A DNA stretch of 64,000 bases, taken from positions 17,579,993 through 17,643,992 of the forward strand of contig NC_092647.1 in the NCBI RefSeq assembly GCF_039555335.1, in the 5' to 3' direction. Below are positions 44,075-55,199 of the stretch, one piece after another. The DNA comes from Amphiura filiformis (Eukaryota > Echinodermata > Ophiuroidea > Amphilepidida > Amphiuridae). Position 1 is the stretch's first letter. The number at the start of each line of letters is the position of its first letter. The translations under genes were made by a program, and so were the position numbers. The notes under the pieces are model-generated. The model was given only the letters and a program-made list of their open reading frames with translations. It was not told where the DNA came from and did not search any database.

Positions 44075-44361
44075 AATGAAATTTTAATCCTTACAACGAG
44101 TATCAAAATACAGAATACTGCTTTGCATGCAGCGGAAAAAAATTAACTTATTTATGTATTTCCTGAATTCAAGAGTAATGTACTCTAATTATCACCATTA
44201 ATCTATTAGGCTATTCTAATTGAAATCCATATACCTGCTATGGAAGACATGGACTTAATTTTCCACACGGACAGTGTGAATTTGAAATGGATGTTACCTG
44301 AATGGGTTAATCTAAATTTATTTCAAATCTACACCCCCTGTGTGACGGTCATGGATTTCGA

Positions 44362-44782
44362 CTATAATTGAAGACAAAGATAAAAAGACTAAGTTTGCGT
44401 CTGACATCACTATCAATCAAATTCACTACGATCCTTGATTGGTTAATAGCGCGTACAAGGAAGGTCGATTTATCTGGTGCCGATCGGAGAAAAGGAATAG
44501 CAGTAAATGGGGAAAAATTACGTACTTTTACAAGGCAAAGAGCAACTTTTCTAGGCATTGTTGACATGGTGCCTTCGCGAAAGAAAGTTTCCTACTATAA
44601 ATACTTACCTTTTGAGATGGTTTGTATGTTTGAAGGTGCAAAATTAACAATAAGGCGCCCGGTTTTACCGCCGTGTTCAGCAACTCATATCATCACGACA
44701 CATGTAAACAAACCGTGCTCAAGTTTGATTGACAGATGACGTCAGACGCAAAGTAGTCTTTTTATCTCTGTCTTTCATTTTA
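44362..44782. mobile_element. MITE (family 4), long form
   Basis: Left end tataattgaagacaaagat with tttgcgtctgacatca; right end the complement with tgacgtcagacgcaaa. About 420 bp, with ~270 bp of extra central sequence relative to 33451-33599. The central open frame (44368-44739) has no known domain. Confidence 0.75.
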
Positions 44783-45074
44783 CAATAGGCAATTTTTAGA
44801 TTTGAAAAGGTAAAGAGATATTTGAGACACGTTGTTTACACCAGCGTATTTGAAACCATGTTAGAGTTTGGAAATTTATACATTTGAAACAAATTCCACA
44901 CACTCATTTGCAAATGTTACATAAGGTACCCAAGGTTTTTCAATGAAAAGATAAAAGAAAAAAATTACGGTACTAGGAAACCATACATTCATATGGAATG
45001 GAAACGCAATTATATGTAACACCCTTTTGTATACCTAGCCGTCTATCACGTGACCAGTCCAACGGGTCAGTTGC

Positions 45075-45107
45075 CTGATGAAGTCTGGTGGTTCCAGACG
45101 CAACGTC
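45075..45107 (+). ncRNA. Hammerhead-ribozyme-like core (possibly inactive)
   Basis: CTGATGA (45075-45081) is followed by a perfect 6-bp stem gtctgg/ccagac (45083-45088, 45094-45099), then G-C-A-A-C where the hammerhead core needs GAAAC, then GTC. Such motifs are known in Penelope-like retroelements, and a Penelope-like element lies 2.5 kb away. The A-to-C change in the conserved GAAA would be expected to kill catalysis. Stem I/III partners are not clear. Confidence 0.4.
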
Positions 45108-46531
45108 GACTGTTGTAAAAAGTAAGTTCCAGTATTAGATTTAATTCCAAAACTCTGTGATGATTCTCATTTGGCAGCCAGAACATTTTATAAGAATTTA
45201 ATTAAACATGAACCGGGGTGCGTGAGCGAACTCAAAAATAGCCCATAGATTAATAACACATAGATTTGAATATTCCATTCACTCGGTCGGACATCCGGGA
45301 ACATTGTCCCCTTCGTCCCCTTTGCACAAGCGCGCGCATAGCAACCAGCTCGAGAAAGGGGAACTGCACATGGGCACACTGGTTTTACAAGGCTATTTCC
45401 CCTTTGTGACGTCAGCCCGACCAAGAGAATGCCTGTGCCCTCTAAGTGTATACTTGAATTCAGCTGACGCCGTTACACTATTATTACACGTATCATCGTT
45501 ATGTTATTGCCAATATTCTGGGACTCTTACTGCTCTATCCCAAAGACCTTTAAAATATCACATTTCCACCCAATGACCACTAAATCAGGTCCAATAATTC
45601 ATTGCTTCGTCCCAAACAACCCATACTTTCAAACATATTTCTCACAGGATGGGCATTCCTTACTGTGAAAGTCATATACTCACACCATTATCCATTTCAT
45701 ATCGAAATGCCCCTCAAACACTTACACTATAGCAATTGAGATTTATATAGCGCCTAACATACAAGATCTGCTAGGTACTAAAAAGCAATATAAGCTACAA
45801 ACACACCCCTACAACTAAAAACTATACACATGATGCAAACAATGAGCCGTGATTGGGAAACCTTTGAATTATAAACCTTTAATACGCGACCATTATGTTG
45901 TACAATAATATAACGTTGATAAAGCTCCACATATTAAAATGAAAATGAAGCTAAATAAAACTTGCACATGATACAATCATAGAGGTATATATCTTAGTCC
46001 CCCAATCAGGGCTCATTCTTTCAATTATAAAACATTCCTCTGTAACAAATGTTACTCATACATAATAATCTATGTATTTAAACGTGGAATAAAATTCTTC
46101 AAAACAAAGTTTGCCACTAAATATATACTATACATGCCATTTTCGTATTTTGTTATTTACATTGTCTTTCATTTGTAATTGAATTTCGCGTTGAAGCCAT
46201 TTAAAATTGGCAACAATATTCTACGCTTCGGTGGGACTGTTTTAAACTCTCTTACAATGTTTCCCCTTTGTGTGTGTAAAATTAACCCAATGACCGTTAA
46301 TCAGTCCTAAACCCTTTTCTCTCTCCCAAAGACCCACTTTAATACATTTCTCTCACCGAATTACTGTGAAAGTCCTAACGTTTTCATATTGACGTGCCAA
46401 TGAACCGCATATGCATAACAGAGCAATTGAGATTTCTATTAGCTCCTAACTTACAAGATATGATAGGCACTAAACAAGCAATATATACGCTACAAACATA
46501 AGACATAATTTTAAGGAACTACATCTATAAG

Positions 46532-46817
46532 AATAAACATTAATTTTCACCAGCTTCGCCGTCGCAAATAATAAAAGTGATCCCGCCTGGGAATCGAACC
46601 CAGGACCTCAGGTTTACGACTGCCCGCAAAATTTAAGTGACCGCTTATGGGTTCGAATTTCAACCAGCCTAATCACGAAGCTCCCGTGGCCAAATGGTTA
46701 AGGCATATGTCTCGTAAACCTGAGGTCCTGGGTTCGATTCCCAGGCGGGATCACTTTTTCTCCTTGTCTCCTTTTTTAATTTGTGACGGCGAACCTGGTG
46801 AAAATTAATGTTTATTT
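46532..46817. mobile_element. Foldback element built on a tRNA-Thr-like sequence
   Basis: The outer arms aataaacattaattttcacc / complement continue inward through ttcgccgtc and agtgatcccgcctgggaatc, so that the 3' half of the tRNA-like sequence (46710-46752) exists a second time in inverse orientation at 46575-46619. The loop (about 46620-46710) holds the tRNA-like 5' half. Confidence 0.75.
46680..46753 (+). tRNA. tRNA-Thr(CGT)-like sequence, probably pseudo
   Basis: Box A tggccaaatgg (46687-46697), anticodon loop ctcgtaa giving anticodon CGT, and a perfect box B ggttcgattcc (46731-46741) in a 5-bp T stem ctggg/cccag. The acceptor stem pairs 6 of 7 (one C-T mismatch) if one extra base sits between T stem and acceptor; the anticodon stem has one mismatch and one G-T pair. 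These defects and its place inside a foldback element suggest a tRNA-derived mobile sequence more than a working tRNA gene. Confidence 0.5.
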
Positions 46818-47223
46818 ATATAATTCCCGTCGATCATGCCACTGTTTTTCCGTGTTACATCTATAAGACTATATACATGATGAAAACAATGAGCCCTGAA
46901 TTTTCGAATCGCATTATCATAATTATGTTGTGTCATAATTTGTGAACTTTGGTAAAACTCAACCGAAAATGAAACTAAAACATGCACTTATTGGTCCGTA
47001 TGCACAAAACAAGTCAGACGTCTAACTATTGAGATAAGTCGTATGAAGAAGGAACTGTTTGGTATCTTAATATAAGATATGGCTGCAGTTTAACTTTTGG
47101 ACTTTGCCAGGAGTATATTTGAGGAAAATAAATGAGTAAAGGGATCACTACCTAAATCTAACTTTACAGATCAGGTCTAACTGGTTTTGTAAATACGGCC
47201 CAATTTATTAAAAAGATACACAT

Positions 47224-47458
47224 CGAGGGTTGACAAACAGAAGGCCTTAACTCAAAAAGTGCCTTTTGAGAAAAATGAGTAAAAATAATATTTTGCATTG
47301 AGATGTGACCAAGTATTATTGTGCTATAGATGCAATAGGAAGTTGAATTGAGTTAAGGCTTATGATTTTAAGAATCTGTGGGTATTACAGATTATTTTGG
47401 TACCAAAATCTCAAAATGGCCAAAAGTGAGTTAAGGCCTTCTGTTTGTCAACCCTCGA
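47224..47458. mobile_element. MITE with 30-bp TIRs
   Basis: Ends cgagggttgacaaacagaag / complement, continuing to gccttaactca. About 235 bp; target duplication not evident (acat/cat around it). Non-coding. Confidence 0.75.
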
Positions 47459-47697
47459 CATGTATTATGTCATTCAATATTTCACCAATCAGGGCTCCTT
47501 TGAGTCATAAAATGTTCTTCTAAATCATACGGGAAGACCCATGAAATATTTGAAATATAATCTAGTCAACCGGGCTTACTATTTTTGAGTGGAAATTTTC
47601 ACGTCCAATCATCAACGAATCATCAGCCCTACTGATCATCTGGCGGTAAAAATTCATTGACCTGTGAAACAGATGTTGTTGTATCACCGGTCATCCT

Positions 47698-47946
47698 TTA
47701 GTTCAACCTGAGAGGTATTTTCCTGATCGCTGAACTGTAGGCTCCGACCAAGTTGTGACGTAGGCCGTCTCGCCTATTGAATGAAGGCTTCTCCCGGTTC
47801 ACATAAATTGCTTCTTTAACTCCTTTCTCATACCATCTGCTTTCTCTGTCCAGGAATTTAACATCCTTGCTCTCAAATGAATGTTTTAAATATAAAATGC
47901 TAGAGTGAACAATAGCCCATGAGGAGTGACACAAGTCAAGAACTTA
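47698..47946 (-). pseudogene. GIY-YIG endonuclease C-terminal part of Penelope-like element
   Basis: Reads LKHSFESKDVKFLDRESRWY, EKGVKEAIYVNREKPSFNRR and LRHNLVGAYSSA, the characteristic C-terminus of Penelope-like GIY-YIG domains (DRExRWxxRGVKEAIY). Ends at a normal stop. Separated from its upstream half by the non-LTR insertion. Confidence 0.85.
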
Positions 47947-50700
47947 TTATAGGAACCTAGGCACTATAAAAGTCAACCACATGTGCCAATCAGTGGTTCA
48001 CAGCGGCTTAGGAACAATAAGAGTGAAGGGGTACAGAAAAGCATCAGACACATGAAATAAGATGGCTATGCATATCCATCTTGAAGGATGGTGCGCCGTT
48101 ATCAGATATGTCCCCGACTACTCCATCTGGTAGGCTATTCCAAACGTGAAGTGCAGTGTGGATGAAGGTCCTGCCAGTAGATATGGTTCTAGAAATTGGT
48201 AATGTGAGAGCATAGCAAGGCATGGACACGCTGGCAAATGGTCTGTCAGATGGCTTTGGTAGCAGTGCCCTCAGATCTGGTGGGCAAAAGCTGGTGTAGA
48301 GGACTGTTGTTGCAGCAACTTGACGTCTTTGATGGAGAGATGTGATGTTCAGCTCTGTACTTGCTTCCTCTTCTCTCACACCTATGATTCGAAGGGCCTT
48401 CCTCTGGATAGAGTCTAGTAATCCTAGAGTGGTAGCGCTGACACACATCCAAAATATTGAGGCGTATTCCATCACACTGCGAACTTGAGCTTTGTAAACG
48501 GTTGCTCTGCCACTGACATCAAGTTAATTTGCAACTCTCCTCAGACCGCGTCGCCCAGCTTCTGTAATGCTCTGGATGATTTAGAAATGTGCTTTGTCCA
48601 GGTCAGCTTGCTGTCAACTGTGACCCCTAAGATCTTTAGCTCCTTCTTTGTCAACCAGTTTGGTGGTACCAAACAGAAGATCTAGCTTGGTTTGATTCCT
48701 CTTTCTTGATATTGTCATTTCCTTATATCTCGATGGTTCGAATGTCACCTTCCAGATCCTCATTTTCTCCAGGTCTCTGTTTAGGCTAGCAGTAACGGCT
48801 TCAGGTTTATCTCTAGATGTAATCTCTAGGTGGAATCATCTGCGTAGAGGTATAGCTGGTTTTCACACTCATCACCCAGGTCGTCAATAAAGACAGAGAA
48901 CATAAGAGGACACAATATGGAGAACTGATGGAATGATGGAAAAAGTACTTGATGACTGGCCAGATATTCCCCTTGCCATGAGTTTCGAGCAAAGGCATTA
49001 TGCCAGACCTTGTCAAAAGCTCCTTTGATGTCCAGGGCAATCAGGCGCACTTCGTTGCCTCTGTCCAGGGAGATGGACCACCCATGAGTGAGAATGTCAG
49101 CTGTGCTGTGGTGTGGCCTAAATCCAAACTGTATATCTGAAATCAGTTACATGCTGTACCAAGGAGGTACCTCTGAAGTTGGTTCTGTATAACAGCCTCC
49201 ATGACCTTGATGATGATGCAGAGCAGAGAGATGGGGCGGTACATAGATAGATTATACTTCGAATCTCTCTTGTGAATAGGGATGACAGATGCAGTCTTCC
49301 ATTGGCTTGGGATAACTCTCTTGGAGAAGCAAAGCTCACACAGCAGGCTGAGGCTTCATCAGGGCCAGTAGCATTATCTGGTTGCAGATTCGTGAGAAGC
49401 TTCCTAACATATTTGACCTTGAAGGCTATCTTTTTCATTGAGCTGAACTTTCAATGCTGATCTTTAGGAGCAGATTCTTCTGCGCTGGCAAGCTGACATT
49501 TAGCGGCAAAGGGCTGGCAACATTTTTCAGCTTTGTCTTTTGATGCAGTGTAGACTTGACGCCCATCCTTCAACACATGGTATATCGACTCTGGTTGACT
49601 TACCAGACAGAGTGTTATCAGTGTTTCACCATTTCTTACTGCTGAGGCTGAGTTCTTTACTCAATTTGTTGTTATAGCTCCTTGTAGCAACATCACCACT
49701 ATAATCAGCGATCTTCTGTGTGGGTACTTTAACGCCACAACTAAACATAAGCACGACTATACTTATATATTTCTAGCGTATGTAAAATTGTCCTTGTTTT
49801 CCTTGATGTTTTTTTAACTTCTTGAATAAGCGGCGCTTCTTGGTTGCTGCTCGTTTGCAGTGGCCATCAAACCATACCTTGTCTCCAGTCTCCAACGAGT
49901 TGGTATGAAAATCTCCATAGCATCGTTGATTACAGTGGTGATATTGCTGCAAGCTTCTTCTGGGTCATCAGATTGGAGTAGTCATTCCCAAGTAGTCAGC
50001 CTTATCGTACTGTCGCTTTTAGGGTTTACCTCTGTACAGTGGTACGTTTAGTTTAAAATGAACTGGACCGTGGTCTGAAGTACCTAGCATTGCATGTATT
50101 GTGCATGTGGCATCAAGTTCAGTGATGACCAAGTCAAGAATCTGGTCTTCCCTGGTGGGGTCTTTGACAATTTGTGTTAGACCCAGAGTATTACACATCT
50201 CAAGTGCGCGACGTCCAGCAGAATCTGTTGTACGGCTGCCAAGCCATTCCTTGTGGCGGACATTGAAGTCACCAAGAAGAACTACTGATTGTGCATTGAA
50301 TTCAGAAAGCTTTGACAAGGTGTTGGAGTTCAGATAGCTGATGATATCACTGTTAGCACTAGGTGGTATATAGACAGCGGCAAAGAATATGTGTGACTTG
50401 ATTGTTACTGAGAACCACATCAGCTCCATGTCCTATGGATCAAGAGTACTGTCATGATATATGGCGATACCCTCCAGGCAATATATGGCGATCCCTCCTT
50501 TGTTGGATGTATCTTGGTATAGTTATGCAGTCAGCACCATCATTCACAGTAGCATCCATGAAGGTTTCTACGATGACAATAATGGATAGCTTTAGTTCAT
50601 GGCACAGATTGGACAGCTCACCTATGTTTGAACGTAGTCCTCTGATGTTCACTGCCAGTAAAGTCAGGTCCGTTTCACGTAGTCGTTGGACAGGCATGGG
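47947..50700 (-). mobile_element. Second non-LTR retrotransposon inside the Penelope-like element
   Basis: Reads on the - strand: endonuclease start LLAVNIRGLRSNIGELSNLC (50697-50452), endonuclease body YIPPSANSDIIS, VVLLGDFNVRHKEW, LDLVIT and TSDHGPVHF (50429-50019), RT with LIALDIKGAFDKVWH, LMFSVFIDDL and LYLYADDST (49050-48826; catalytic DD kept), and C-terminus GRTFIHTALHVWNSLPDGV (48475-48044). Stops and shifts interrupt it repeatedly. ALDIKGAFDKVWH is typical of jockey/BS-like and related clades; the exact clade is uncertain. It starts right at the Penelope GIY-YIG codons and about 20 residues of that domain seem lost at the junction. Confidence 0.82.
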
Positions 50701-51345
50701 TCGAAGTTCTTCGCATCCCCTGTCTTGACACTGAATCGCGTAAACAATGTTACTTTTCTTGTCCTTCGGTTGTTTATCTTTTGGGGTGGACTAGCGCTTG
50801 ACGTAGCGTTTTCTTGGGTCTCGATAGCTCCGGCGGAGTTTTTTTGAAAGTCCGGAGACGTAGGGAATGGTGATGTTCCTACCGCGTTTTAAATCATCGT
50901 AATCTTGCGTCTTGCGTGCAGCAGAGTCTGTTTCGGTAGAGTTGGTCTGAGAGAGTGCTTTTTGAAAGCTCCAATTACGATAACCGCAAAAGTTTAGGGT
51001 TTCTGTAGGTATTCACGTTCCTGTTCCTTCGCGTCCTCACTAGAGGGAATAGTGTTCGCTCTATGAACATGATGAAATAAATGCGTATTACACCCAATTT
51101 GTGGATTAATGGGTGGTGCGAGTCAAACATTGTGATGTACTAATTTTTCTAGGCTGTCGTCGCTTTGCACGGCGACCAGACAGTATAGGAAAGCAAGTTT
51201 GTCTTCTTTCAGTTCTTCATGGGTGAACTTGATATGTTCGTTGACGCTGTTGATATACCGTATAGTCGAAGAAAGAGTCTTTGTCCAATCTTCATCCAAG
51301 TGTCACCAACATAACGAAACTAGTGAGAAGAGGAGTTCCGGCATA
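50701..51345 (-). pseudogene. RT C-terminus and linker of Penelope-like element
   Basis: In three frames: FRYVGDTWMKIGQ (motif C, first Asp lost), INSVNEHIKFTHEELKEDKL with AFLYCL, FDSHHPLIHKLGVIRTLF, LNFCGYRNWSFQKA, ITIPYVSGLSKKLRRSY, and DKKSNIVYAIQCQDRGCEEL, the first strand of GIY-YIG. Order and wording match Penelope-like elements of other invertebrates. Frameshifts near 51250 and 51140. Confidence 0.85.
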
Positions 51346-52712
51346 CGAACTTTTACCGCCAGCTGATCAGTAGAGCTGATGATTCTTTCAGGATTGGACG
51401 TGAAAATTTCCATTTAAAAAATAGTTTAAATATTGTTATTGTTTACTACCTGTATTAATGATAATCTTCATAAACGAAGACCCAAGTATTAAACTTGGAT
51501 ACAATTCTTCGAGACCAAATCAACATCTATTATGCATGTCATTTTCGTATTAATATTTTGTTATTTAAATATTATCCTTTATAAAATTGACAATCCAATA
51601 GGGCCTACAATGTACTACGCTCCTGTGCGGCTGTTTTGACTCTCTTGCTAAGTCACCCTTCTTACATTTTTCTTACCGACCGACCATGCCGACTGCCCCT
51701 TATATTTACAGAGAGTCCTAGCCTTACACCATTTCATATTGAAATGTCCCTGTTACGCTTACATAACAAAGCAATTGAGATTTATATAGCGCAAAACTTA
51801 TAAGATCTATGCACTAAATAATTAATATAAGCTACAATTTTACGATTACAACACCTGAATTTACGTAACTGCATCTTAAGACTATATACATGATGAACAA
51901 AAACCGGAGCCATGATTAGTGACTCTTCAGATCATTAACCTTTTTGTCATTCAATAGTTCACCAATAAGGGCTCATCCTGTGAATTTATAAATTCATATA
52001 ATATTTATATATGATGAAACTCAAAGTCAAATTGTGAAGAGAAGAAAGACCTTTTAGGATGGGCTTTAAAAAATATACAAAATTGGATAAAAATACATTA
52101 TTTACACGCAAAACTTAGGGTTAGTATGGTTAGTAAGAAATAATATATACATAAATACATGTAACATTATCGTGATGTCTGCATGCTCACTCTTTTCTAC
52201 CAACCTTTCCGTCACCAACGCAATAATACATGTATAATTTGAAATGTTTCCCCCTAGCTGTTCCACTTATTGGTCAAGACACATACATGGGTCATTTTAA
52301 TTAAAGTAGAACATGTTTATTTAATTGGATATTAGATAACGAGAATAAAAATACGCCAGTATCTTTATCGCACCTTCACGTCTTTATTAAATTGTTTTAT
52401 GTTTGCCATTTGTACGCCCCCCCCCATACATGCTCCAAATTTGAATAATTTTTTTTTTGGTGAAATGATATTCGGACTGTTCCTTTTATGTTGCAGAAAC
52501 TTGACAATCCCTTTAGTGACACACTCGTGCTATGTGATTAAAAAAACAACACAGCCACACAATATCTGAGTAGTTACTAAGTGTAAACTAATTAATATAA
52601 ATTCAAATGTAGGCTAAATATATAAAGTAAAAGGAAGTTATGCATTGTTAATAGTAGACCATGCATATTTCATTAACATTACAAATAACAAATGTGACAG
52701 GCATTCATGTAC

Positions 52713-53683
52713 GTACTTCATGCCCATTTACAACAAGGCACATCAGGCGTGTTCAACATGTACGAAAATACAAGTACCGTACTTCATGCCCATTTACAAC
52801 AAGGAACATCAGGCGTGTTCAACATGTACGAAAATACAAGTACCGTACTTCATGCCCATTTACAACAAGGCACATCAGGCGTGTTCAACATGTACGAAAA
52901 TACAAGTACCGTACTTCATGCCCATTTACAACCAGGCACATCAGGCGTGTTCAACATGTACGAAAATACAAGCACCGTACTTCATGCCCATTTACAACAA
53001 GGCACATCAGGCGTGTTCAACATGTATGAAAATACAAGTACCGTACTTCATGCCCATTTACAACAAGGCACATCAGGCGTGTTCAACATGTACGAAAATA
53101 CAAGTACCGTACTTCATGCCCATTTACAACAAGGCACATCAGGCGTGTTCAACATGTACGAAAATACAAGTACCGTACTTCATGCCCATTTACAACAAGG
53201 CACATCAGGCGTGTTCAACATGTACGAAAATACAAGTACCGTACTTCATGCCCATTTACAACAAGGCACATCAGGCGTGTTCAACATGTACGAAAATACA
53301 AGTACCGTACTTCATGCCCATTTACAACAAGGCACATCAGGCGTGTTCAACATGTACGAAAATACAAGTACCGTACTTCATGCCCATTTACAACAAGGCA
53401 CATCAGGCGTGTTCAACATGTACGAAAATACAAGTACCGTACTTCATGCCCATTTACAACAAGGCACATCAGGCGTGTTCAACATGTACGAAAATACAAG
53501 TACCGTACTTCATGCCCATTTACAACAAGGCACATCAGGCGTGTTCAACATGTACGAAAATACAAGTACCGTACTTCATGCCCATTTACAACAAGGCACA
53601 TCAGGCGTGTTCAACATTTACGAAAGTACAAGTACCGTACTTCATGTCCATTTACAACAAGGAACATCAGGCGTGTTCAACAT
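52713..53683 (+). repeat. 66-bp minisatellite, 14 full units plus a partial one
   Basis: Unit: gtacttcatgcccatttaca plus 46 more bases, repeated at 52713, 52779, 52845 and so on to 53571, with a partial unit from 53637. Inner units are identical, while units 2, 4, 5 and the last two carry single-base changes. As 66 is a multiple of three and the unit has no + strand stop in two frames, open frames of 348 and 354 codons result (YFMPIYNKAHQACSTCTKIQ or HAHLQQGTSGVFNMYENTST repeats). Confidence 0.92.
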
Positions 53684-53689
53684 TGCAGT

Positions 53690-54908
53690 GAGATTATTTA
53701 CAAACCTTTTACGTTATGCTATACATATTTTACAATGTACATGCCCTATTTACAATATTAGTAAGAGTTAGTGAACATGGATTATGTTAACGTATTTGTC
53801 AAAATAATATTCATCATCTGAATAACCTGGTAGGTCTAAACGTTTCTTGAAACCCGTGCACTGATCATCATATCATGATGCATTACACACGTTTTGACGT
53901 TTCTGAACAACAACAAATTGACCGACCATATGACACTTTGTGCAAATTGATATTAATTGTAAAAGTATCTAAAAAAAAAAAAAAAGGATATGTTTAAAAG
54001 AAAATGAAGATGACGTGACAAATTCACAGGAGATAAGCATTTTAACTGAAAGATCTAACATCGTATGTTCACTTGAACGCGAGGGAGATTGAAGTCTAAA
54101 GAAAAACAATCTATACCAGACAAGTAGTAGCGAATTATAAAGATATATAAAAACGAATGTTATGATTTTGCTAGGACAGCTAGTCAGTTTTAAATGGATT
54201 TCGTGCAATATTTGAGAAAGCTGACGTAGGAAACAAAATTATTATGAGAATATAAAATCTTTGGTAGATCTTGTAAATCATGAATTAAAATTAAAACAAT
54301 ATTAAATATAAAAAAAAAGCATATAAACTCAATTTTCCAGGAAAAATTTGTGGTCAATTTTTTTTTTCAACCCCCCAGGATGGTCAAAACTTTTAAGCCC
54401 CTCCCCATTTGCATCAGGCCCCTACAAGTGTTTGTGAACGGCCTCTTATAAAAATGGATGTAAGGAAAAATATGCCAAAGCTCCGGGCCTAAGGTCTGAT
54501 GGCATGTTGCATTCAGCTCTAGGTTTCATTGAAAATGACAATCAACTCATTGCTATATCCCGATCTCGACACGCTATTTCCAGATGAATAACCATGACCC
54601 CCACACCACGTCTCCGACATCAGATCATTACTATTTTCCTTATTTATATGAGGAATGAGCATGAGGTTACTACACTCGATCATTAAAGGGAAATGGTCCC
54701 ATTTCAGCACATGGTACTTTAAACTAAATTGAATCATTGTGACACCACACCCCCATCTACCTTATTGCCTATCTTTCATCCTCTTTTATAAAAGCCACTG
54801 GTACCAAAATCTCCATCAGATGGAGAAAAAATAAGGGAATGATCTAGGGAAATAACGTGGCGATGAGATCGTTGACCGGGCCATCCTCCTTGAAATCCAT
54901 GTCCAGAT
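53690..54908. other. Unassigned stretch downstream of the TIR/Death gene
   Basis: AT-rich, one A run (about 53972-53985), no recognised exon. It would hold the 3' end of the - strand gene that stops at 54909; no clear AATAAA on the - strand is close to the stop. Confidence 0.4.
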
Positions 54909-55199
54909 TTAAACTTCAGGTTCCTGTGTACAGTAATTTTCTATCCACTTTTGCTTTAGTTCATTCCGCAAACCGGTATGTCCACGATCTTCCAGAGCAT
55001 CAAGTAGAGCTTTACGAGTTGCTATTTTGCCATTCTGCTGCTTCCACAGCCTTAGAACAGTCATCGCTTTCACGTTAACATCTCTCGTTCCAGCTTTCTT
55101 CAGCTTTCTCAACATCAACGCGACTGATTTTCAGAGGAATGTACAGAAGTTGGATTTCCCCTGGACGGAGTTTTTCAACAACATCCAGTAAATCTTGAT
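54909..55199 (-). CDS. Death-domain terminal exon with internal frameshift
   Basis: Acceptor ttttacacag. The first frame gives DQDLLDVVEKLRPGEIQLLY and IPLKISRVDVEKA, then runs to a stop at 55075-55077. The second frame continues AGTRDVNVKAMTVLRLWKQQ, NGKIATRKALLDALEDRG and HTGLRNELKQKW to TAA at 54909. Together they give an ~85-residue Death-domain pattern (LKI..VDVEK...W....G..AT...LL.AL...G...L). The two frames meet at two adjacent 10-bp copies of ragaaagctg (55110-55091); one copy too many explains the shift. A sequencing error is possible. Confidence 0.65.

Larger units (their letters stand above)
40422..44080 (-). mobile_element. CR1-like non-LTR retrotransposon, - strand, decayed
   Basis: Read on the - strand: a low-complexity ORF1 remnant (44074 to about 43367), endonuclease (about 43214-42615), linker, reverse transcriptase (about 42065-40709) and C-terminal domain ending at 40422. 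Many frameshifts and stops. A hAT MITE (41898-42184) interrupts the region before the RT. The motif set (RSPNS, GDFNYP, GPDGL, IPQGSVLGPILF, RPHLEYA) is CR1-like. Confidence 0.85.
47577..51425 (-). mobile_element. Penelope-like retroelement, - strand, interrupted
   Basis: Bounded by a 70-bp inverted repeat (47577-47649 and 51352-51425; both contain ggaaattttcacgtccaatc). Between them, read on the - strand: the end of an RT with a mutated YVDD (YVGDTW), the conserved post-RT linker, the start of a GIY-YIG domain (KSNIVYAIQC), then an insertion of another retrotransposon (47947-50700), then the end of the GIY-YIG domain (47946-47698). The RT is 5' truncated, usual for this class. Confidence 0.85.
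45505..52040. repeat. Three diverged ~700-bp tandem units, broken by insertions
   Basis: Copies start near 45505, 46205 and 51590. All contain gcaattgagatttatatagc, a following acaagat...taggcactaa stretch, and ctatatacatgatgaaaaca with an nnngagcc(g/c)tga continuation. The second copy is split by the foldback at 46532-46817 and the MITE at 47224-47458, and the boundary to the third by the Penelope-like element (47577-51425). No coding. Confidence 0.65.

Noticed and set aside
44368-44739. 124-codon frame as a gene
   Set aside because: It lies wholly inside the family 4 MITE (44362-44782), has no domain, and its ends are the inverted repeats.
52713-53683. CRISPR-like array
   Set aside because: Units are contiguous repeats without unique spacers, and the context is eukaryotic.
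52645-53771. Two overlapping long open frames as a repeat-protein gene
   Set aside because: The frames exist because a stop-free 66-bp unit (multiple of three) is repeated. There is no promoter, splice or domain support, and two frames are equally open. Kept as a minisatellite, with the coding option noted as a finding.
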